From Chrysophaeum taylorii (taxonomy: Eukaryota; Sar; Pelagophyceae; Pelagomonadales; Pelagomonadaceae), in NCBI GenBank assembly GCA_029834535.1, contig JAQMWT010000480.1, forward strand, positions 124,001 through 188,000: DNA of 64,000 nucleotides, given 5' to 3'. This document shows positions 1 to 10,346 of the stretch, one piece after another (the first letter of the stretch is position 1; every line of letters begins with the position of its first letter). The position numbers and the translations under genes are program-made. Below the pieces are notes generated by a model. That model worked only from the letters and a program-made list of their open reading frames with translations. It ran no database searches and had not been told where the DNA came from.

Positions 1-1260
1 TGGGCACGCACCGGTATCACTAGGATGCGACTCGAGGCGATCACTAGTCACGCCAACGACCAGAAGCATCAGAGGCACCTCCAGGACGCCGAAAACGCGA
101 AGCGTGCCGAACTGTCCACGCTCCACGCGCCCCAGCCTCAACCGCAACAACCGCCAGCAGTGCAGGCAACGGGGGTGCAACCACCCGCCGACCCCAGCGG
201 CGGCGACCAGCTGCCGCATCCCAACTGACAGACAATACTCGGGGGGTCCACCGTACGTGGTGTGTACATTGCGAACGATACCCTCAACCAGATTCGGCCT
301 TTGCGACCATCACCCCCTGACGGAGCCTCCCTCTTTTCTTCTCATCGACGACGGCGACGTTGCTCTCCTCCGCGCGATCGTGACACCAACCAAACTACCT
401 CAGGGCGCTGCGTACATCAGACCGCATGCCTGCGCGGACCACCGTGAGATGGCAGCTGCGAACGGCAAACGGCGCGAACCGCGATTATTTGGTTGGGCAA
501 TGCGGCGCTCGCCGGCGTCGGCACGTGCGCGAACGTGGCAAAGACTCTTGACTTTGCACCACATCTGCAACATGTACTCTTTCTCCACGACTTGCTAGTG
601 ACATATGCTACCTCTTTGTTGGTTGTCCCGGGGTCTCGCTTATTTCGCAGTCTATAAGTGTTGATGAACTGGATGTCGACAACTCGAGAGTGTAGCGGCC
701 CGTCAAGAAGGTGGAAGGCGAAGGACACATACCTATCTCGAAAGCTGCAGTCCCAAAGGGACAGGTGGCAAGCGTAAGGTCACAACGACCCTCACAACGA
801 TCCTCTTCTTAGGGCCGCTCGTGCGGGCCACGCCCGAGTTGCTGCATATTGCTGGCCGGGCTGTGCGATCGTTGTCAGGTGTTGGCCGGCGTCGATGGCG
901 CCCACATCGAGCTCCCGAGTGACGAGCGAGCGCTGGACGCTGGAGGACGACGGAGAGCGACACGAGAAGCAAGGCAGTACCGCGGGCGTCGACGGGAGCT
1001 AGGAGCTCCACGTGTTAATGTTGGCGTGCTTTGTCACGCGCCGCCGACTTGCAGTTGAGACATTTCGGGATCCGAGGGCGTAGACAGATTGTTTCGGAAT
1101 GTGTTCCGGTTTTGACGTAGTGCAAGTAGACCACGTCACGTTCATACGTAGTTCATCACGTTTTTGTGTGGATTCCTGGAATATTGGAAAGACATACATA
1201 CGCCACAACGCGTCATGATGATGACTCTCGTGCATTCCCTCTCAATCGCGCACTTCCACT

Positions 1261-1545
1261 GAGCCCATACCCTTCCGGCTCGCCCGGGTTATCAATCGTC
1301 CAAGACCAATCGCCTGGCCACACACAATCGCGGGCGACGCTGAGCTCGACCTGCCACGCGTCAGCCAGGACGACCGATTATGGCCACACGCTGACGCCTT
1401 CCTCTTGGAGCTCGCTCGTATCGCGTTCGACCTTGTTGTCCACGCTGCCTTCGAGACAAGGGCGGATACTTCTGTCCGTCCCCCCTTCTGCCTCGGACCA
1501 GTCCCCTACTCGCTCGAGTTTAAGCGTCGCGCACAACGAGCGTGA
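1261..1545 (+). pseudogene. Coding-like open stretch, unknown protein
   Basis: This frame stays open for about 95 codons up to a TGA at 1543-1545 and has no ATG. Its translation has a natural amino-acid balance, for example FLLELARIAFDLVVHAAF, unlike the Ser/Arg-rich shadows in the other frames. It could be the last exon of a spliced gene or a piece of a decayed one. I recognise no family, and neither flank gives a matching exon. Confidence 0.25.
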
Positions 1546-2144
1546 ACGCCACTGGACGTACCGATCTGACTTACACCGTCGGCTTATCTCCGAAGCTAGA
1601 CAGAAGGAGGGTAATATAACGGCGCGAAGTGAAGTCGCCGCTCGAAGCGACGCTACAGTACAATAAGCAGTATTGTAATCGCGACAAGAGTGCGACTCGG
1701 CGGAGTGGAGGTCAGACATAAAGTCAACACCGACTGCATATTCTTGCAGCATGACGCTTTCTCAATACTAAGATACTCACATAATTTGGCCTTGAAATCG
1801 TCGACCGTAGTCTGACGGCGTTGCAAAGCCATCGGCGTTCTTTGCCACGTCGGCGAGGCAGTCGTTGATTTGGGGGACGAGCAAAACCTCCGGAACGGCA
1901 TTATATTCGCGCACGTTGGCGGTATGCTATACGCACCTCGGTAGCTGAGTAAAAGCGTTTTATTTTGGAACACGCAGTGGCTCCCGGGTGGCATATTCGC
2001 GCTCGTTGGCGAATTGTTGCTGGCACGACGCCATCCAGGCAGGTTGGGGAGAAACAGTGACAAACAAGAAGGTCTTGTATTTCAGCACGCCGTGTATTTA
2101 ATTAATTCCCAGCAGTGTCATCTTCGGCGCCTCGAAAGCGCCAC

Positions 2145-2580
2145 TTAAAGTAAAGTAAAACGGGGTCTTATCGAAAATCTGCTGGTCACGATAGGGATAT
2201 GGCCACATCTCAATGTCCTTGGGCTCTTCGCTCCTTTTTCAATAGAATCGCGGCGATATCGCCTGTCGCGTTCGATGTGTGATGTCTGAAGTATTATTTC
2301 GTCTATTTCGCGTCGCACGCTAAGTCCCTGAGTGCGTGTGTACGTCGGCAGTATGTTTCTGAGAAATTTTTCGAACTCCACAAAGGTGGGTCGTGAGACT
2401 ACGCTTCGGGAATGTATTATACGCATGGGTTTGCCATCGCTACCTTTGAAAGCGCGACGGAACTGTTCTCGCTCGAAACTGTAGTCATGACTTCCATCGA
2501 GTCGATCGTGCGCTCTTTAATGCTCGGTCGAGTTCTGGTCTACGACCATATCGAAGCGGCATTCATAAACTATAAAGCGG
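2145..2580 (-). pseudogene. Decayed coding stretch, unknown family
   Basis: The minus strand reads as plausible protein from about 2580 down to a stop near 2145. Segments include FEREQFRRAFKGSDGKP and RPTFVEFEKFLRNILP, followed by a charged helix-like stretch. An in-frame stop lies near the upstream end, so the frame is not intact as one exon. Similar coding-like pieces continue at 1780-2040 on the same strand, so both may come from one degraded gene. No domain is recognisable. Confidence 0.25.
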
Positions 2581-2931
2581 GATGATAGGATTTCGTCAAT
2601 GGGCGCGGGCGAAAGACACCGTGCTGCTGTAAATACCGCGCGACGAGTGCCGTGGCCCTAGCGACGTCGCCGATGCCCGCCCGATGTGGTGGTCAATCTA
2701 AGAGGAAGAAGAAAAGACGCATCTAACGGCCTTCCGCGAAAACTCCCCAAATCCTTCAACCAAAAAAGAAACAACAATTCGAAAACAATGTGTTGTTGTA
2801 ATAACTCTAACCCGCGTATGCTGCGAAGGCCTCTCTTTGGCCGGATCGACGTCGGTCCGTTTCGTTCTTCGAGGACGACACCTCGAGCCCGATCGAAATG
2901 TCCTGGCGACAGGGTGGCCGCTGATCGATTC

Positions 2932-4644
2932 CTATCGATTATTCGTTGACAGCCTCTTCATGCATGTGGCCAACAAAAAAAGGCGCCAAGGAGGACATCG
3001 CGCGCAGCATTTGCGCGGGGGTGCCGGTGGGCGCGGCTTGCCGTACCAGAAGGCGTAGGGGTCGGGGATGCCGATTCGGCCGAGAAGACACAGCGTCGGT
3101 ACGGACCAGGGTGTGAAGTGCTGGATATTTAGGTCCTCGACGACTTTGTTGTGCGACGGGTTTTGGAGCAGCGCGAGTCCGCGTACGGAAGTGGAGTGGC
3201 GGACCTCGATTTCGAGCAAGCTAAGGAAAAGCGAAATCGAAGCTGCGCAGAACATTATGTCAAGTACCTCCAGCAAGAAAGACGTACGTCCGAATCTGAT
3301 GTCCGGGTCGTGGAGCACGACGAGGCGGTACGCGGTCTTGAGACAGAGGTCGCGTTCCCAGAGGAGGTAGGCAACAACGAGAGCGGGTGACCGGTTAATT
3401 CCATCATCGCAGCAGATCAGAACTCGGCCGCCGACGGCATGTCCCCCGGCGATAAAGCGGCGGCCCATTTCGTACTCGAGCTTGATGCGATCCTGGGGCT
3501 GCGTCGCGGCGTCGCTCACCTCGACTCGGCAGTAGATGAAGTCGTCGGGGAACTCGACATCGTCGTCCATGACGGAAAAGTCGGAGGTGATTTTCACGAT
3601 ATGCGTGACCCCGAGGTCGAGGAGTCGCGTCCTATTTTTGGCGAGCTTTGCGCTCGAAAAGACGAGGTCGGTTTCGACGAAGAACGCGTCCTGTTCCTCG
3701 TAGACGAGGCCCATCCCCTGGGACCGGAGATGGATCATGGAGTTGATGGTGAGAAAGGAGCGGCATCGACGCCAGCGACGTTCCATGCGTTTGCGGCGCT
3801 TGGCGGCTTTTGCTATCGCGTCGTCTCCGCGGCGATGCCGGACGACGGCTGCCTCGGCGTTTAAGAGGTCGGCGGGCGATGGCCGCGGATCGCTGGCGTT
3901 GACCTCGACTGTCCGTCGTTCCTCGAGGATCATTTGCTTCTTGCTTTCCGTCGCCTGCTCATCCTTGAGGTCCTGCTGGCGGCGCCACTCGTCGTACGAG
4001 AGACCCTCTGATTTGGCGACGTGCTTGAGATACTCGTATTTGTTGATGACAACCGGGCCGGGCCGATGAATCGATACGGGGCGTTTGTCGGCATTTCGTC
4101 GGTGTCGTCTCGTCGCGTTGTGCTCGCGAAACACTGACGACATTTTCTCCGCGTCGCGTTCGAGCATGTCGCGCGCGACGCGCTTGGGATCCCAGCCGGG
4201 AGCGATCGCGCGGATTGGTTCCGTGGGGTGCGCGACGAACAATTCGAGATCAGGGGCGACGATAATCCGAGGCTTTTTGAAATCCCCTTCTTCGGCGGCC
4301 TCGCTCTCTGCTCGCTTCTTCGCGGCTTGGAGTGCTACCCTGAACTCCTCGATGCCCTCTGCGATCCGAAGCCCTTGGAGCGAGCACCCGTTGATGACCA
4401 GCTCCAACTTGGCTCGCTCTCGAGCTTCTTCGTCGGGATCTACCGGGAGCGGCTCCTCCTCGGGGAGTTTTTGGGCAAAATTTCGTACCTTGCGACGGGG
4501 GAGCTTGGCCTTGCGCTTCTGGTAAGCGAGCAACGAGTGGACGCGTTCCTGCATGGCGTCCGAGCCCACGGCAAGCGCCCACGATCGATTGATGTTCGGG
4601 CTTTGCGGCGCCGCGGTGACCGCACCAACGCGGTGTGCATTCAT
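2932..4644 (-). CDS. Dual-specificity protein phosphatase-like protein
   Basis: This is a single open frame of 570 residues. The C-terminal half holds a dual-specificity phosphatase fold. The signature loop CDDGINRS has the nucleophile at Cys412 and the phosphate-binding Arg at 418. Asp378 in VEVSDAA is placed like the general acid. The residue before the nucleophile is Cys instead of the usual His, and the loop is acidic (DD), which argues for an atypical or weak phosphatase. Residues 1-300 are charged, rich in Arg/Lys/Glu and match no domain I know. The product probably acts on phosphoproteins or another phosphorylated substrate in cytosol or nucleus. The start is the first ATG after a TATA-like stretch shared with the divergent aldo-keto reductase gene. 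The fold is well supported; the substrate is unknown. Confidence 0.75.
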   Translation of the reverse strand: MNAHRVGAVTAAPQSPNINRSWALAVGSDAMQERVHSLLAYQKRKAKLPRRKVRNFAQKLPEEEPLPVDPDEEARERAKLELVINGCSLQGLRIAEGIEEFRVALQAAKKRAESEAAEEGDFKKPRIIVAPDLELFVAHPTEPIRAIAPGWDPKRVARDMLERDAEKMSSVFREHNATRRHRRNADKRPVSIHRPGPVVINKYEYLKHVAKSEGLSYDEWRRQQDLKDEQATESKKQMILEERRTVEVNASDPRPSPADLLNAEAAVVRHRRGDDAIAKAAKRRKRMERRWRRCRSFLTINSMIHLRSQGMGLVYEEQDAFFVETDLVFSSAKLAKNRTRLLDLGVTHIVKITSDFSVMDDDVEFPDDFIYCRVEVSDAATQPQDRIKLEYEMGRRFIAGGHAVGGRVLICCDDGINRSPALVVAYLLWERDLCLKTAYRLVVLHDPDIRFGRTSFLLEVLDIMFCAASISLFLSLLEIEVRHSTSVRGLALLQNPSHNKVVEDLNIQHFTPWSVPTLCLLGRIGIPDPYAFWYGKPRPPAPPRKCCARCPPWRLFLLATCMKRLSTNNR

Positions 4645-4716
4645 GTCTCTGCAGACTTAGCTTATAGTATATTATGAATCCTCCTCCCCCCCGACGGACG
4701 CACTGCACTGCACTCC
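4645..4716. promoter_or_regulatory. Divergent promoter, 72 bp
   Basis: Only 72 bases separate the ATGs of the phosphatase-like gene (-) and the aldo-keto reductase gene (+), so both promoters must overlap here. The interval contains an AT-rich TATA-like stretch (ttatagtatattatg, about 4661-4675) in otherwise GC-rich DNA. Co-regulation is an inference. Confidence 0.4.
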
Positions 4717-5724
4717 ATGCATCTTGGGGCTTGGTTGATCGCGATGGCTCTCATAAAAAAAAACTTTCAAGTTCCGAAACGAATGGGCTTGGGGCTCGCC
4801 GCGCTGGGGAGGCCTGGGTACATAAACCTCGGTCGCGAGAAAGACCTCGAGTCGCGGAGCGTCGAGGCCATGCGGCAGCGAGCGTTCGAGGTTCTGGACG
4901 CCGCGTTCGATGCGGGCGTGCGGTGGTTCGACGCCGCGCGGTCGTACGGGCTCGCGGAGGAGTTTTTGGGGGATTGGCTGCGCGCGCGCGGCATTGGTCC
5001 TTCCGAGGTCTGCGTGAGCTCCAAGTGGGGGTACCGGTACGTGGCCGAGTGGCGGGTCGACACCGAGGGCGCGCCGCACGAGGTCAAGGATCACTCGCTC
5101 GGCCATCTCGAGAGGCAGACCGCCGAGACTCTCGCCGCGCTCGGGGACTACGTCGACCTCTACCAGATCCATAGCGCCACCTTCGAGTCGGGCGTCCTCG
5201 ACAACGCGGAGGTGCTCGAACGCCTCGCGTCGCTCAAAGCTGAACGCGGCTGGAAGATCGGTCTCTCGGTGTCGTCCCCCAGGCAAGCCGACGTCATCGC
5301 CGCCGCCCTCGAGAGGCGCGTCGGGGACGTCCCTCTCTTCGATTCATGCCAGTGCACGTTTAACGTCCTCGAATCGGCTCCCGGCGACGCGCTCCTCGCC
5401 GCTCGCCGCGCCGGACTCGCGGTGATAGTCAAGGAAGCCCTTGCCAACGGCCGAGCTCTCGACTGCGCCCCCCTCGTCACGGCGGCGCACCGCTTGGACG
5501 TCCCCGTCGATGCCCTCGCCTTGGCCGCCGTCCTCGCGCAGCCCTTCGAGCCTTACGTGCTCTCGGGCGCCGTCACGACCGCCCAACTCGACTCGAACCT
5601 CCGAGCCGCCGAGATCGCAGACCGCCTGCGCGCCGATCCCGTGTTTCTCGCGACGCTCATGCGCGACTGCCGCCAGGACTCCGAAGCCTATTGGGCCGAT
5701 CGGGCCGCACTCGTCTGGAGTTAA
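4717..5724 (+). CDS. Aldo-keto reductase
   Basis: This is a single-exon protein of 335 residues, the usual AKR length. It would use NADPH to reduce aldehydes or ketones, or act in reverse as a sugar dehydrogenase. The catalytic tetrad is visible: Asp72 and Tyr77 (FDAARSYG), Lys103 (SSKWGY) and His152 (LYQIHSA). The C-terminal barrel strands end near residue 320. The sequence resembles the bacterial-type, L-galactose-dehydrogenase-like branch of the family. Met10 (4744) or Met23 could be the true start, because residues 1-22 are weakly hydrophobic and dispensable. The gene shares a short promoter with the minus-strand phosphatase gene and converges on the SEC14 gene, from which it is separated by a T-rich spacer (5776-5820). 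Confidence 0.85.
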   Translation: MHLGAWLIAMALIKKNFQVPKRMGLGLAALGRPGYINLGREKDLESRSVEAMRQRAFEVLDAAFDAGVRWFDAARSYGLAEEFLGDWLRARGIGPSEVCVSSKWGYRYVAEWRVDTEGAPHEVKDHSLGHLERQTAETLAALGDYVDLYQIHSATFESGVLDNAEVLERLASLKAERGWKIGLSVSSPRQADVIAAALERRVGDVPLFDSCQCTFNVLESAPGDALLAARRAGLAVIVKEALANGRALDCAPLVTAAHRLDVPVDALALAAVLAQPFEPYVLSGAVTTAQLDSNLRAAEIADRLRADPVFLATLMRDCRQDSEAYWADRAALVWS

Positions 5725-5831
5725 TTACATTAATATTGACTTCTTGACGAACCCCGTCCTATCGCCGCCGGTCTCTTTCTTTCTTTCTTTCTTTCTCGTA
5801 TGTTTTATTTTTTTTTTGTCAAAAACAGTTA

Positions 5832-7195
5832 CTAGTGGCGACGAGGGCGGCGCAAGGACGGTCGATGGCGCGGCGGCGGGACCGCGGGGGCCGAGAGGCG
5901 CCGCACGAGCCGACGGAGGACGAGAACCACGAGGCCGTAGAGCGAGACGAAGAGACGGAAGGTCGCGGCGACCAGCCGGACGAGGGTGGCGGCGAGACGC
6001 CGCGGCAAGGAAACGTCGTCGTCGGGAGGTGGAGGCGTCGCAAGCTTTAAAGACGGGCCGCGCTTGCGCTCGAGAGCGAGAGCGTCGTCGTCGTCCTCGC
6101 CGCCGCCGCCGTTCGTCGACTTGGCGTATAGGCGCTCGACGACGTCGGCGACGAGGCGGCAACTAACGAGGGCAGCCGCCCCGCCGAGGTAGTCCGGGAT
6201 GCATTCGCGCGGCACGCCGGCGTCCAGGAGCGCGGCGCAACAGGAGTTTCCTGTGGGCAGGAATCGAACGATGTCGCGGGTTTCTTCGTCGACCATTCGC
6301 TCGACGACGCGCCAGCCCGCGCGCGCGACGCCCGGCGCGTTGACGACTAAATTCAACCACACGGCGTCGGCGAACATCTGCTCGGTGATCTTGGCGTAGT
6401 GCTTGGCGAACTCCAAGACGCGCGAGCTCGCCAGCGCCCAGGAGTTGACGTTCCCGACGTCCACGATGTAGACCACCTTGTAGACGCGATGGCTTTGGCG
6501 CCTGGACCACCTCTCGCAATCGACCTGCATCGCCTCGAGCGCCTGGATCCGCAACTCGAGGAGCTCCTCGGTCGTGAGACGCAGCGCCGCGTCCCAGTCG
6601 AGCGCCGAAAACCGTTCGAGCACGACGGGGTGGCCGTACGTGTCGCGTCCGAGGATCCACGACGGCCACGCGCGACGGTGAAACGCGCCCGCCGGATCGC
6701 ACGCCAACGGGCCCTGCCTGCGACGATGGCGTCACGGCGACCAGGCACCACGCGCACAGGATGGTAGCGCAGCGATACCGACGCCGCATCTCGGCCACCG
6801 TCTCGGCGACGCTAACCACGGTCCTCGTGCGGTCCTCGTACTTCCAGTACCCGCGCACGAGCCGCAAAAACAACAACCTAAATAAATAAATAAATAAAAC
6901 GTGGTGAGTGGTCGACACCATCATCGAAGAACAAAAAAAAAATCACGCACTCGTCGTGCTCGTAGATCGATTGCGCCCCCGGGCTCAGGTGTGCCCAGAC
7001 AACGGCGCGCTCCACGCGCTCCTCCTCCGTCCAGCCGTCGGACTCTGATTGGCGACCAAATTTACCCGGGGGTCGTTCTAATTCAAAGCGCATCGTCTCG
7101 TCGCTCGACGACGAGCACGTCGTCTCCTCGTCGGAAAAGTGCCCGAGAGACCCCAGCGACACCACGCGCGCCAGCCTATCGCAGTCGGCGACCAT
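5832..7195 (-). CDS. SEC14-like CRAL-TRIO lipid-transfer protein
   Basis: The model has three exons (7195-6951, 6877-6758, 6717-5832) with GT-AG introns of 73 and 40 nt that keep frame and give 416 residues. Residues 83-115 (LLFLRLVRGYWKYED) match the CRAL-TRIO N-terminal helix. Residues about 125-300 form the lipid-binding lobe, with LGRDTYGHPVV, VYIVDVGNVN and the closing PDYLGG that matches the family's LPxxYGG hallmark. After an acidic low-complexity linker, residues about 355-385 are hydrophobic with interspersed Arg and may anchor the protein to a membrane. Members move phosphatidylinositol or other hydrophobic ligands between membranes. An AT-rich, TATA-like stretch lies about 80 bases upstream of the ATG. 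The ligand cannot be read from the sequence. Confidence 0.85.
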
Positions 7196-7335
7196 GATGC
7201 CCCCTCGAAGGCCTCCTCTCGGCGGCGGATACCTACCACCGAGCCTATTATTAGAATTATTCTAGTCTAGTGGTATATATCTGCCACATCAGTGGTGACG
7301 ATGGGCGCCCGCAGAGTTCCGGCAATCATACGACG

Positions 7336-7722
7336 CTATTTTGCCCTTCCTCGCGCTCGACCACGAAATCTGCGGCCGCACGCCCGTCGAGTAGATTCAT
7401 GATAGACGCCGTTTGCGAGCATGCCCGCGACAAAAAAAAGCACCGCGGTACGAGCGCAAGCAGACGACGACGGAGGAACTGAGAGACGACGGACGACCTC
7501 TGGTTCGTTCTCCTGGGAACTAACTGCCCGGGAGAGCTCCTCCTCGCGCTCGAGATCGCGCTCGCGCCGCCGGCGCCGCCGGAACCCTGGATCGTCGGAT
7601 CCTCGCCCACGGTCGCAGACATCAATCATCTTCTCTCGACCACCCCAGAATCTACCATATCGGGCAACGTCGCTACCTTCTTCGATTGCGAGGGTCAGCG
7701 CGTCCACGACGCCCTCCGTCAC
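7336..7722 (-). CDS. Uncertain small protein with one possible membrane segment
   Basis: This is an open frame of 128 codons with no recognised family. It starts MTEGVVDALTLAIEEGSD, continues with an Arg/Glu-rich stretch and has one hydrophobic segment (VLFFVAGML) near the end. Two GT-AG introns are possible: one in-frame near 7640-7570, and one that would replace the C-terminus with VVEREEGQNSVV and end near 7330. It lies between two well-supported minus-strand genes with the spacing expected for a third gene. The opposite strand also has a long open frame, but that reads as Ser/Arg low complexity. Treat as tentative. Confidence 0.3.
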   Translation of the reverse strand: MTEGVVDALTLAIEEGSDVARYGRFWGGREKMIDVCDRGRGSDDPGFRRRRRRERDLEREEELSRAVSSQENEPEVVRRLSVPPSSSACARTAVLFFVAGMLANGVYHESTRRACGRRFRGRARGRAK

Positions 7723-8036
7723 GTGCCCAGGCTCCGAACCTGCGTCGACGCGGTGGGTAGTCTATCCGCCATTCGCCGCCGCCGCCGCCGCCGCCGCCGC
7801 TGGGAGCGCCATAACCCCGACACGGTCTCCCGACGATGCCTCCTGTGTAATACAACAGTATCGACCGCCGAACCGTCGGACTTGCATAAAAAACAAACCC
7901 CGCGCGACGTCCGGTGCGCGTGATTCTTAGGACACGAGCAAGCGCGAAGAAGGCGAAATGTCGTCGCCGGCGTTTCTGGTGCATCAGAAAGGAATTTAGG
8001 GACTTAGTGGTAGCAAGTCAAAGACCAGCTCTCTCT

Positions 8037-8689
8037 TTACGATCGCCGTTTCAATCCTGTCATAAACGAGTATCCAACTTGCTTGTTTTGCAAGATGCGC
8101 GCGACGAACAAGGTCGAAGACCACGAGTCGCCCGCGTCGAGAGGGTAGCCTGGACGTACGAGCGTCATTTCGTCGGAACCACGACGCCACTAGCTGACCT
8201 TCGCCGATCCGAATGCGTCGCAAGGGCTTGGCTTCGTCGTCGGGTTTGAGGAATGCCCAGGCTTTGGCCATTGTCACCTACCCAACGATAGATAAGGAAA
8301 GCTGCTCGGCTGTCGACTCACGTCTTCGAATTCAACGCTAGCGACGCCGCCGTCGTCTAGAATGCGCAAGAACGAAGCCCAATCAATGGAGTCTTCTTCG
8401 AGAGGTTTGGACAACCCGGGCTCATCGACGCCGCGCGGCGAATTGCAACCAAACCCGAGACACCTGGGAAGCACGTAAGATCCGTCGTTCCAACGGCATA
8501 CATCGAGTTGAACGGGTCGACGGGCACATCGGCGACGGCGGGCTGCGCTGCGGCAATCGCAATCGAGACGGGAATCTTCACCAACGTGCGTCGTAGTACG
8601 CTGCCTTCGAGCCCGTGAACCGCTGTCGTCGCGGTCATCAACGCGATGACGAAGACCTGCACGACCATCGTGACGAGTGATGACATCAT
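8037..8689 (-). CDS. Plastid protein with FtsH-N-terminal-like domain
   Basis: Four exons (8689-8502, 8463-8322, 8277-8199, 8149-8037) with introns of 38, 44 and 49 nt give 173 residues. The N-terminus reads as a signal peptide (VVQVFVIALMTATTAVHG), then a twin Arg (VLRRTL) and a second hydrophobic segment ending PAVAD, which is the layout of proteins sent through a secondary plastid to the thylakoid lumen. The mature part has CLGFGC, then DWASFLRILDDGGVASVEF and, across the last intron, IGEGYPLD and SSTLFVARILQNK. That order resembles the N-terminal (FtsH_ext) region of FtsH proteases and small plastid relatives lacking the protease. No AAA or protease domain follows. Fold and targeting are inferred from family resemblance only. 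Confidence 0.65.
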
Positions 8690-9002
8690 TTTTCAATATA
8701 ATGTGACGACGCGTCGTCGTCGTCGTATTCGGGGGGGGGGTTGACACGTCTCTCGCCTTGCTAATAAAAGATGTGGGGTGCGCGGGAGTTGAGGGGTATT
8801 CGGAGGTGTTTGTAAAGGTCGACTGCGAAGAGTAGGGGGGGGAGCTTGAAGGTTTCGAAAGGTCGACGGCTGCTTACACGCAGCAGGGGACGGCCAAACG
8901 CGAGCACGCAGGGCGTTCCGTGGTTCGGGGAAAATGTGCAGATACGTAAGGCGTGGATACGTAAATGGTGCCTAGAAAGCAGATGTCACCCGAGGCCTAG
9001 TC
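8690..9002. other. Intergenic, promoter side of the plastid gene
   Basis: I see no gene in this stretch. It contains a short (GTC)n run and a G-run near 8730-8740, then unremarkable GC-rich sequence up to the edge of the dispersed repeat. Confidence 0.4.
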
Positions 9003-9297
9003 AGGGTCATCGCCGAGCCGCGGACCTGGCGAAGAGTAGATGGGGGTCCCGTCCCGTCCCGTCCCACCCCGTCCCGCCCGCAATTCGTACGCATGCTGCC
9101 GCCGAACGTATGTGCGACGAAGTGTGACGTCCTGCTGGCGGCCTGAGTGGGGCTGCCCGAGACGGCGACATGGCCGGGGGCGGTGGGGGCACAGCGCGCC
9201 CTGCCCAAGGCGTCGGCGATCCCCCATTCGCGGTAGAATCTGCGGCGGACTCGGGCCGCCTAGGCCTCGGTGTTGAAAATAGTCATGGCCACATTTA
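9003..9297 (-). repeat. Dispersed repeat with conserved coding tail, copy 1
   Basis: Read on the minus strand this matches 12308-12553 and 54800-55080, and its end also matches 28806-28860. Shared landmarks are a RRIYRxxGIAN-like start, SPTQAA, RRQHAY and a tail ending RLGDDPD before TAG. The G/C-rich interruption at 9045-9080 (tandem gtccc units) is private to this copy. Because all copies share the end and vary at the start, a 5'-truncated retrotransposed family is possible, but no reverse transcriptase is seen. It lies directly downstream of the NudC-like gene. Confidence 0.6.
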
Positions 9298-9298
9298 A

Positions 9299-10238
9299 TT
9301 ACCCACGTCCGTGCTGCGATTCGCACGGCGCGGGTTCCTCGGGGTCGTGGACGTCCGAAAAGAACGGGCTTCCCGGAAGGTGCTTGACCTTGTCGAGGAG
9401 TTCGTTTGTCGTGATTTCTTCCGAGGTCGGGAGTCCACGAGCTTTCTGCTGCTGGTCGAACATAATTTTGCGTATTGTGGCCTGCGTTTGGTCATCGTAC
9501 TCGTCCATGCGTTTGGTGGAGTCGACCTTGGTCGTGTCGATGCGCTCCTTTGGGTCGGCATCCTTAAAGACCGAGGACCACCAAGTCTCCCTCGTCTTCT
9601 CGAGAGTCACGACGAGCGAGGCGCGGCCGGCGCTGCGGTCGAGCGTCCACATGGAGTCGTCGGCGACGACGCGGTCGTAGAGCTCGCCCGAGACAAGGTG
9701 TGCGTTGGGAACGACCACGTCGAGCGACGTCGTCGCGACGGCACAGCGAACGTCTTTTGCCCTCGTCCCTTCCGGAACTTCAAAATATACCGTCGCCTCG
9801 GCGAGCGTCTGCGTCCATGTGTGGGACGACGCCACGCCGCCGTTCCCGATGGGAATCTGCTTCCCTTCGTCCGTGTACCGCACCAACGAGGTTCCCGACC
9901 GCGACGCCTTACCCTTTGGCGGCGGCGGCGGCGAAACCTTGCGGCGCTCTTCGAGCCGGCTCCCAGCGAGCGGCTTGGACGGCCATCGTCGGAACGCCGC
10001 CACCACCATGCGCTCGGCCTGCCCGGGCGCGAAGCCCGCGGCGTACGTCTCTCCCGTCACGCCCCCATGCACGTGATAAAAGTCCGTCTTGCGGTGCAGG
10101 AAGCTGAAAAAGGCGTTTAACAGGGGCTCGATCCCGCCGGCCGTGCCAGCCGCACCTGGACACCGCCGTTTGGGGTCGCACGCTCATCGACTCACGAATG
10201 AACAACTCGTCGAACCGTTCGTCGTGGGCAAACATCAT
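9299..10238 (-). CDS. NudC-family CS-domain protein (NUDCD3-like)
   Basis: Two exons (10238-10196, 10155-9299) with one 40-nt intron give 299 residues. The N-terminus (FFSFLHRKTDFYHV, residues about 25-38) is the conserved NudC-family helix. Residues about 121-220 form a CS domain: TWTQTL, then a GELYD loop, DSMWTLD, and the TLEKTRETWW strand typical of NudC proteins. The C-terminal helix contains DQQQKARGLPTSEE, also a family hallmark. NudC proteins are Hsp90 co-chaperones that stabilise dynein and other client proteins. A poly-Pro/Lys linker joins the two parts. The gene is divergently transcribed from the coiled-coil gene to its right, only 60-110 bases away. Confidence 0.88.
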
Positions 10239-10346
10239 CTTCTTCGGCGGTAATTACGAGGGTAAGTAAGCGTCGTCCTAGGAGACAGTTCCTTTCGAAT
10301 GTATCTTACCGCATATCCTTCCTTAGGGGATCTCTTTCTCAACGCG
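10239..10346. promoter_or_regulatory. Divergent promoter with possible 5' leader intron
   Basis: The ATGs of the NudC-like gene (-) and the coiled-coil gene (+) are about 100 bases apart. On the plus strand a consensus donor (GTAAGT, from 10262) and an acceptor (cttccttag, ending 10326) would define a 65-nt leader intron upstream of the ATG at 10347. An upstream ATG at 10299 lies inside that intron, which is why the later start is preferred. Confidence 0.4.

Larger units (their letters stand above)
1..2931. other. Left flank, no confident gene
   Basis: No frame here gives a recognisable protein. The open frames are short, overlap on both strands and have low-complexity translations. Two stretches look more like former coding sequence and are listed separately. 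The first 230 bases encode a Pro/Gln-rich peptide ending PHPN before a stop, and this could be the edge of a gene or element outside the window. I see no long repeat, RNA gene or terminal repeat in this interval. Confidence 0.5.

Noticed and set aside
5776-5820. T-rich run as a bacterial terminator
   Set aside because: The genome is eukaryotic and there is no hairpin; it is a convergent 3' spacer.
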